From Nitrososphaerales archaeon (GTDB lineage Archaea; Thermoproteota; Nitrososphaeria; Nitrososphaerales; Nitrososphaeraceae), in assembly GCA_029237515.1 (NCBI GenBank), contig JARBAV010000239.1, positions 1-8,410 of the forward strand: 8,410 nt of DNA, given 5' to 3'. Shown in pieces: positions 4,564 through 8,410 of the stretch. Below the pieces are notes generated by a model. It saw nothing but the letters and a program-made list of their open reading frames with translations. It was not told the DNA's origin and ran no database searches. Position 1 is the stretch's first letter. Each line of letters begins with the position of its first letter. The position numbers and the translations under genes are program-made.

Positions 4564-5478
4564 TTGGAAGACATTCACATTCCCCCTACGATATCTACTT
4601 ATGTCATTGATATCTTAAAGTCGCCAGCATTACTCATTGGTTGTAGAGCCAACGGCACCGGGATATCAAAGCCCTGCTGCGAATACGACATTATGGTTTT
4701 GTCGAATTGTGATCAGCGGCATGAAGTATTGAAGGTCAGTTCGTATTGGATGGAGCTGCTTTACGTGCCATTGAGATCTAGGGTACTGAAAGAAACCCCA
4801 GATACCATTGATGGAATCGTGCTAAATGATAACGATGACCTCGAGCTATCTTCTATAATAAATGCGGTGAAGAGTGATACAAAACGAGCCAGCAACAAAT
4901 CAGCGATTGCTAGAAGACTGCTCATCTCTTGCTTAATGAGATACGCCGAAATCGAGAGAATGACTGAGAAGTCTGCCATAATCTCGTCGATGCTACTCAA
5001 GATTTCAGCCTATGAAATTATGCAGAGCCTTGTCCTTTTTTCTGGGTTACCCGGATCACCGTTGCATCAGTTGGATTTAGTCAGAGGGGCCCTGGAGCCA
5101 GACCAGTTCGAATCTGAGAGCATTTCGCTAGCTCTTGAAATTATCGGTGTAGAGAGAGCTACAACTTCAGTACTGAGGCGATCAATTCCTTCATATTCTC
5201 GACTTGCAGCGTACAGATACGATAGGCCTCTAATTGAAGCAAAGATCAAATTTCTTTACGAATCCGGCATGACAGCAGACTGTTATTACTATATAGGGAA
5301 AGTTTGTGCAGACATTCTCAAGTCGCTAGATCCGACTTTTTGGCAAACGTACGGAAAACTCGTGCAGATCGGAATGGATCTAAGTATGGACGTTGAACAC
5401 ATCCAGCGATGGAATTCACAGCTTACCGTGGCAGCAAAGCGGCTGCTTGGATCTCATCGAACAGTTATTGCCGGTTGA
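4564..5478 (+). CDS. Diverged nucleotidyltransferase-fold protein with helical C-terminal region
   Basis: Residues 22-46 of this 304-aa protein read LLIGCRANGTG then EYDIMVLSN. This resembles the core of minimal nucleotidyltransferases (the G-S-R-A-x-G-T ... D-Y-D-I pattern), with G26-C27 for Gly-Ser, R28-A29, and E40-Y-D42 as the metal-binding carboxylates. From about residue 55 the chain is mostly helical, with no transmembrane segment and no other motif I recognise. Neither an antitoxin partner nor an RNA-modifying domain is visible. Start UUG 4564 is supported by the TATA spacing; no in-frame start lies close by. Its 3' end overlaps that of the convergent zinc-ribbon gene by 25 bp. It is probably a lineage-specific conserved archaeal protein. 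Whether it still transfers nucleotides is unclear: Ser is replaced by Cys and the first Asp by Glu. Confidence 0.75.
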   Translation: MEDIHIPPTISTYVIDILKSPALLIGCRANGTGISKPCCEYDIMVLSNCDQRHEVLKVSSYWMELLYVPLRSRVLKETPDTIDGIVLNDNDDLELSSIINAVKSDTKRASNKSAIARRLLISCLMRYAEIERMTEKSAIISSMLLKISAYEIMQSLVLFSGLPGSPLHQLDLVRGALEPDQFESESISLALEIIGVERATTSVLRRSIPSYSRLAAYRYDRPLIEAKIKFLYESGMTADCYYYIGKVCADILKSLDPTFWQTYGKLVQIGMDLSMDVEHIQRWNSQLTVAAKRLLGSHRTVIAG

Positions 5479-5693
5479 GTAATCACAAGTCTCTTGTTTC
5501 TAGCACGCAATTTAGCTTTGTATTTGAGATTTCTTGGTTTAGTTCTTAGTCTATATCCACAACAAGGGCACCACAAACCTTCCCACTTGATGAAAATCTC
5601 ACAAATCTGGCAGCGCCTTTGACCACTAACGTACCGACCTGATCCGACAGGCTTTTGTGCCCTATGCCTAATACAGATACCTTTACACGTCAT
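5454..5693 (-). CDS. Small zinc-ribbon protein (79 aa)
   Basis: The protein has an N-terminal C3-KGI-C7 with H10, then C28-QI-C31 and C42-PC-C45 (sequence WCPCCGYRLR). It ends in a very basic tail (about residues 48-69, rich in Lys and Arg). The paired CxxC motifs 10 residues apart form a classical zinc ribbon; the basic tail suggests RNA or DNA contact. I recognise it as the type of short zinc protein beginning MTCKGICIRH that is widespread in ammonia-oxidising archaea, but no function is known to me. The AUG at 5693 is preceded by a weak AGGT six bases upstream and by a TATA-like element about 35 nt upstream, giving a leader of roughly 10 nt. Its last 25 bases overlap the end of the convergent gene. 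Confidence 0.85.
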   Translation of the reverse strand: MTCKGICIRHRAQKPVGSGRYVSGQRRCQICEIFIKWEGLWCPCCGYRLRTKPRNLKYKAKLRARNKRLVITQPAITVR

Positions 5694-5722
5694 CGTTTGA
5701 CCTATATGACGCTCTTGTCCTA

Positions 5723-5732
5723 CAATTTAAAC
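5723..5732 (-). promoter_or_regulatory. TATA box of the 79-aa zinc-ribbon gene
   Basis: On the minus strand it reads GTTTAAATTG, centred about 35 nt before the AUG, consistent with a short leader carrying the weak AGGT ribosome-binding sequence. Confidence 0.4.
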
Positions 5733-5812
5733 TTGAGTAACTATTTTTTGTGACCTAATAATTACAATATTCTGACAAATAAAAAGGAGATAAACAGAAA
5801 TGACGTGCGCGC

Positions 5813-6067
5813 CTACTTGATTGAAACGCTCTTAGCTTCGAATGCTTCATTCATTGTGAGGTACTCGTCAATTTTCATCTTAACATCGTCTGGTTCAGTA
5901 TCCTCCATTCCCGAAAAGCCAGCCTTAAATGAGATCTTGTTACCTGAGACATTGACATCCTCAATCTCCATATCCGCATAGACATTTGTAAGTTCGGTAA
6001 CCCAATCCTTGGCTTCGTTTTCATTAACGCCACCTGTTTCTATGTTTACGGTTAGCATCTTGGTCAT
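5813..6067 (-). CDS. Conserved-looking small acidic protein of unknown function (84 aa)
   Basis: The protein contains no Cys or His and is acidic. Predicted order is a short N-terminal strand (MLTVNIET), a helix rich in Asn, Glu and Ala (NENEAKDWVTELTNVYA), a pair of strands (VNVSGNKISFKAGF), then an acidic stretch and a C-terminal helix, DDVKMKIDEYLTMNEAF, ending in a strand. This suggests a compact soluble alpha/beta domain. The AUG at 6067 is fixed by a full GGTGAT Shine-Dalgarno four bases upstream and by a TATA element about 36 nt upstream. An internal AUG at codon 4 is less well placed. I do not recognise the family. It stands alone, with about 120 bp between it and the zinc-ribbon gene downstream on the same strand. 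Confidence 0.75.
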   Translation of the reverse strand: MTKMLTVNIETGGVNENEAKDWVTELTNVYADMEIEDVNVSGNKISFKAGFSGMEDTEPDDVKMKIDEYLTMNEAFEAKSVSIK

Positions 6068-6071
6068 TCAA

Positions 6072-6077
6072 ATCACC
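6072..6077 (-). promoter_or_regulatory. Strong Shine-Dalgarno (GGTGAT)
   Basis: GGTGAT is fully complementary to the archaeal 16S rRNA 3' end and lies four bases before the AUG at 6067. It is the only strong ribosome-binding site found in this window. Confidence 0.7.
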
Positions 6078-6097
6078 TAAACCAAATTCATTCCGGC

Positions 6098-6108
6098 TAT
6101 TAATAAAG
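6098..6108 (-). promoter_or_regulatory. TATA box of the 84-aa gene
   Basis: On the minus strand it reads CTTTATTAATA, about 36 nt before the start codon. This leaves a leader of about 10 nt, just enough to carry the Shine-Dalgarno. Confidence 0.45.
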
Positions 6109-6307
6109 TTGACGTATGGTTTTTGAACTGCACTATATTGATACATCGGTATTTGTTGATATCTCATATTTTTCCGTTGATCTGGATTTGATCACGGCTC
6201 TAAAATAACTAGCTAAGTAAAAAGATTCTGATTTCTTCGTGTGATGACAGTAGTGGCATAAAGGCGACCGACTTTTAGGGGAGAAAGAGAAGGGAAGATA
6301 ATGGGAA

Positions 6308-6463
6308 TTATTCCATATTCCACATCTTAGTTAGCTCTTTGTTGAATTTAGTTGCTTGTTCATCAGTAAGAGGGTCCCCGCAATTCTTGTGCGTTGGCAC
6401 CACTCGCATTCCCCATAGCTTGAACTCTACCTCATAGAATTGAATATTGGGGCAGTTACACAT
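6308..6463 (-). CDS. Tiny putative zinc-binding protein (51 aa, CxC ... HxxC)
   Basis: From AUG 6463 to the UAA at 6310-6308 the minus strand encodes 51 residues. They begin MCNCPNIQFYEVEFKLWG, followed by THKNCGDPLTDEQATKF and a C-terminal helix, KELTKMWNME. C2 and C4 (CxC) with H25 and C28 (HxxC) would make a four-ligand zinc site at the two ends of a beta hairpin; the rest looks amphipathic and soluble. A TATA element on the minus strand at 6497-6490 is about 31 nt upstream, so the mRNA would be leaderless. It is divergent from the exported-protein gene at 6576. I do not recognise the family. The motif, the amino-acid make-up and the promoter spacing together argue for a real gene. Confidence 0.6.
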   Translation of the reverse strand: MCNCPNIQFYEVEFKLWGMRVVPTHKNCGDPLTDEQATKFNKELTKMWNME

Positions 6464-6489
6464 ACGTCATTAGTGAGGGAACGCCAGTC

Positions 6490-6497
6490 ATATTTAT
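6490..6497 (-). promoter_or_regulatory. TATA box of the 51-aa gene
   Basis: On the minus strand it reads ATAAATAT within CATAAATATG, centred about 31 nt before the AUG at 6463. Confidence 0.45.
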
Positions 6498-6542
6498 GTT
6501 AGCTGATGAATCGGTACTTGTGGTCGGCGTCTAATATTGAAA

Positions 6543-6550
6543 CATTTATC
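6543..6550 (+). promoter_or_regulatory. TATA-like element of the exported-protein gene
   Basis: CATTTATC is centred about 29 nt before the AUG at 6576 and predicts a leaderless transcript. About 50 bp separates it from the divergent TATA box of the 51-aa gene. Confidence 0.4.
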
Positions 6551-6575
6551 AGTTCCTTTTTGAACATAACAGTTA

Positions 6576-7658
6576 ATGAGAGAAAATTTAGGCAAGACCT
6601 CAATGATATTCCGAGCCCACCTGAAAGTATGTTTCCTTGTTACTATTCTGGGATCAAGCATTTTCTTACTCAATGCAATAGACCCCAGCCACGCTTCTGC
6701 CCAGGGCAATAATTGGTATGTGGGAAAGGGTGTAAAGCCCGACACTTATTTTACGTATCAGGTTCAGAATTTTGACACTAATCAAGGCAGGCCATTTTTG
6801 TTGACGATCTGCTTCAAGGACTTTGATGAGGCTAACAAATATTGGAACGCTCCAGTATTTGTTGTCGATCAAGGACAAGTATACAACGGTACTTTTCACC
6901 TCAGTGATTTGGACATGACCGCGTTAGGTTCATCTGTTGTTTCTCCTGATCTGGTCAAATATAGAGCTGCATACTCTAACTCGCTAGCCTGGCTAGCCTC
7001 CTATGTTCCAAAGCCTGGGCAATCCCTGAGTGCTCCTAATTGGGGGAAAATTGCGGCCATTGGCGGTTCACCTATATCACCTGGTGGGGCAGCAAAGGTT
7101 ACTACACCAGCAGGGGATTTTAACACAGTTGATGTATCTTGGAAGTATGGGCCAACAAATCATATCTGGGTTGTCCCTAATATGCCATTTCCCGTTAAGG
7201 CGGAGACCTTTGCTGCAGTTAGTCAAGGAAACGCACCGGTACAATATCAGTTTGAACTCCAATCTACAGGTACTGGTTGCCCTACTGCTCCAAAAGCAGT
7301 AGAAGAAATTCCCAAATCACCACTCACATTACAGACTGGTAGGGCGACGTATAGTATCCAGTTGTTATGGGAACCCGATCCTATCGTTGCAGGGAGCAAT
7401 ACTACGCTAGGCTTAATTTTCAGCGACAGCTTCGGAAAGGGCGTTAGTGGAGTCTCGTACGATCTCGACATAACTGCCAAGAATGGAACGGTCGTAGACG
7501 AATTGGATAGACAAAGAGCAGATGAAGGTACTGGCATGCTAACTTATACCTTTCCTTCTCCTGGACCCTACGACATCAAAGTAACAATAAATGCTGTAGA
7601 GGGAGTGCCTACAGGGGAATTTGTGGAAAGCGCTACTTTCAGCGTAGTAGCAACCTAA
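6576..7658 (+). CDS. Exported protein with C-terminal Ig-like domain; first of a tandem paralogous pair
   Basis: The 360-aa protein starts with a basic N-terminus and a hydrophobic stretch at residues 18-34, then SHASAQG, which suggests signal-peptide cleavage after about A42. Residues 45-230 form a beta-rich domain beginning NWYVGKGVKPDTYFTYQV and containing TVDVSWKYGPTNHIWVVPNM and FPVKAETF. Residues 255-358 form an Ig-like domain (SIQLLWEPDPIVAGSNTTLG ... GPYDIKVTI), of the kind seen in thaumarchaeal surface proteins and YtkA-like domains. There is no C-terminal membrane anchor, so it may be secreted. C79 and C235 could form a disulfide, and there are a few N-x-S/T sequons. The AUG at 6576 fits the TATA spacing; M10 (6603) is an alternative that keeps the signal. 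The next gene encodes a clear relative of the first domain. The substrate is unknown. Confidence 0.8.
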   Translation: MRENLGKTSMIFRAHLKVCFLVTILGSSIFLLNAIDPSHASAQGNNWYVGKGVKPDTYFTYQVQNFDTNQGRPFLLTICFKDFDEANKYWNAPVFVVDQGQVYNGTFHLSDLDMTALGSSVVSPDLVKYRAAYSNSLAWLASYVPKPGQSLSAPNWGKIAAIGGSPISPGGAAKVTTPAGDFNTVDVSWKYGPTNHIWVVPNMPFPVKAETFAAVSQGNAPVQYQFELQSTGTGCPTAPKAVEEIPKSPLTLQTGRATYSIQLLWEPDPIVAGSNTTLGLIFSDSFGKGVSGVSYDLDITAKNGTVVDELDRQRADEGTGMLTYTFPSPGPYDIKVTINAVEGVPTGEFVESATFSVVAT

Positions 7659-7662
7659 TGAG

Positions 7663-7676
7663 GGAATTATAATTCC
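7663..7676. repeat. Perfect 14-bp palindrome
   Basis: GGAATTATAATTCC begins five bases after the stop codon of the 360-aa gene. It could be a terminator hairpin with the T7 tract that follows, or an operator for the next gene, whose promoter starts 30 bp later. Confidence 0.5.
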
Positions 7677-7688
7677 GTCCCCAAAATC

Positions 7689-7695
7689 TTTTTTT
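7689..7695 (+). terminator. Poly-T terminator after the 360-aa gene
   Basis: Seven T in a row followed by further T-rich DNA (GGTTCTTTAGTTTT) about 30 bp after the stop codon is the usual archaeal intrinsic terminator signal. The 14-bp palindrome just upstream may help. Confidence 0.45.
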
Positions 7696-7704
7696 GGTTC
7701 TTTA

Positions 7705-7714
7705 GTTTTAAGAA
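7705..7714 (+). promoter_or_regulatory. TATA-like element of the second exported-protein gene
   Basis: GTTTTAAGAA is centred about 28 nt before the AUG at 7737. With the T tract just upstream, it suggests that the tandem genes are transcribed separately. Confidence 0.4.
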
Positions 7715-7736
7715 CAAACGCATTTGGAGCGAGATA

Positions 7737-8410
7737 ATGTCTCCGGTACGAAGAGTTATCCTGCTCTCCATTATTCTGGGAACTTTAGGGATTGTCGTCA
7801 GCATAGTGATTGTGGCTGCTGGAGGGGGCTTTTCGGGTCCCGCTCCTTCACTTTTGAGTCCACCCTCTTCGAAGGATTTGTGGATTGTGGGGGAAGGATT
7901 ACAAAATAATACGCAGATAAACTATACGTTAACTGCAACAACTCCTTCGGGGCTGTCCTTAATCGATTCAATCGTCTCTGTGCATTTTGTCCAAGTAGGA
8001 AATGATTCTTGGAAGGCAAACTTTAACATAATGAATAATTCTCGTGAGTATACTGGGAGTATTCTTCTATCAAAGGAATATTTAACTAATAAGCAGATGC
8101 CGGAGGGAAGCCTAGCTGATGTCTACAGGATTATTGAATCTTCATTGTTAGATATTCGTAATTTCGCTATAGAACCTAAATATCTAGTTCCAGGAGCAGT
8201 TTGGGACGACGTGGTTTCAGGAGCCCTGACTGCACCGATTAGGATAACGGGAAAAGACTCGCTCAAAGTCAATGGAACAACAGTTGATTCTTTTGTGTTG
8301 CAGTATGATCTTCCTTCAAAGATAAGCAAAATTTGGATTGCACATGGATTTCCACTACCTATCAAGGCCGATGTAGGCGATCCTAGTAGTAACACCAGAT
8401 ACACATTTCA
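7737..8410 (+). CDS. Exported protein, paralogue of the preceding gene (3' end outside window)
   Basis: The reading frame is open from the AUG at 7737 to the window end, 224 codons with no stop. Residues 5-28 (RRVILLSIILGTLGIVVSIV and onward) form an N-terminal membrane anchor or signal. From residue 46 it parallels the 360-aa protein: KDLWIVGEGLQNNTQINYTL against NWYVGKGVKPDTYFTYQV, then SWKANFNIMNNSREYTGSIL against YWNAPVFVVDQGQVYNGTF, VNGTTVDSFVLQYDL against AGDFNTVDVSWKYG, and KIWIAHGFPLPIKADV against HIWVVPNMPFPVKAETF. Identity is low but the order and spacing are the same, so the two are diverged duplicates. Several N-x-S/T sequons support export. Whether it also ends in an Ig-like domain cannot be seen. 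Its start is supported by a TATA element about 28 nt upstream. Confidence 0.8.
   Translation, partial: MSPVRRVILLSIILGTLGIVVSIVIVAAGGGFSGPAPSLLSPPSSKDLWIVGEGLQNNTQINYTLTATTPSGLSLIDSIVSVHFVQVGNDSWKANFNIMNNSREYTGSILLSKEYLTNKQMPEGSLADVYRIIESSLLDIRNFAIEPKYLVPGAVWDDVVSGALTAPIRITGKDSLKVNGTTVDSFVLQYDLPSKISKIWIAHGFPLPIKADVGDPSSNTRYTF

Noticed and set aside
6116..6208. 30-codon plus-strand frame (starts MVFELHYID)
   Set aside because: The only TATA-like element would start transcription downstream of its ATG, and it has no motif; at 30 codons it is most likely chance.
6228..6247. CTGA followed by GTGATGA, like an internal D'/C' pair of a C/D RNA
   Set aside because: No flanking C box upstream or terminal CTGA downstream could be found, so a complete guide RNA is not supported.

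Overview
The window looks like chromosomal DNA of an ammonia-oxidising archaeon of the Nitrososphaera / Nitrosocosmicus type (Thaumarchaeota / Nitrososphaerota). Supporting signs are an archaeal-type ribosomal protein L10e, a tRNA-splicing endonuclease protein, a tRNA-Glu with a BHB-type intron and no encoded CCA, TATA boxes about 28-31 nt before many starts (leaderless mRNAs), several UUG starts, glycosylation-rich secreted proteins, and many tiny Cys-rich proteins. The genus is inferred from resemblance, not from a search.

Layout. 141-1808 (+): membrane-anchored seven-bladed virginiamycin-B-lyase-like propeller with a C-terminal Ig-like domain. 1809-2226: intergenic region without an ORF, more GC-rich in its second half, with a 9-bp direct repeat and a possible orphan TATA box. 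2227-2745 (-): L10e, divergent from 2801-3421 (+), an EndA-family protein that keeps the catalytic Tyr and Lys but has Pro where the catalytic His should be. 3454-3642 (+): 62-aa CxxC/His protein. 3887-4054 (+): 55-aa protein with three Cys pairs, found by reading the sequence directly, followed by a 23-codon Cys-containing mini-ORF at 4061-4132. 4186-4300 (+): possible small RNA with its own TATA box and a perfect 7-bp hairpin. 4311-4417 (-): tRNA-Glu(CTC) with a 31-nt intron in the T loop. 4564-5478 (+): diverged nucleotidyltransferase-fold protein, overlapping tail-to-tail by 25 bp with 5454-5693 (-), a 79-aa zinc-ribbon protein. 5813-6067 (-): 84-aa acidic protein with the only strong Shine-Dalgarno. 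6308-6463 (-): 51-aa CxC/HxxC protein, also read directly. 6576-7658 (+) and 7737-8410+ (+, cut by the window end): two related exported proteins in tandem.

How the parts relate. L10e, EndA and tRNA-Glu belong to translation and RNA maturation. The EndA-family protein looks like the non-catalytic (beta) subunit of a heterotetrameric splicing endonuclease, the type able to cut introns at non-canonical positions, and a tRNA with such an intron lies 0.9 kb away. The propeller and the two tandem proteins are surface or secreted proteins of unknown substrate. I see no mobile element, CRISPR array, phage gene or rRNA. The most notable items are the T-loop tRNA intron beside the His-less EndA homologue, the series of tiny putative zinc proteins, and the tandem exported paralogues.
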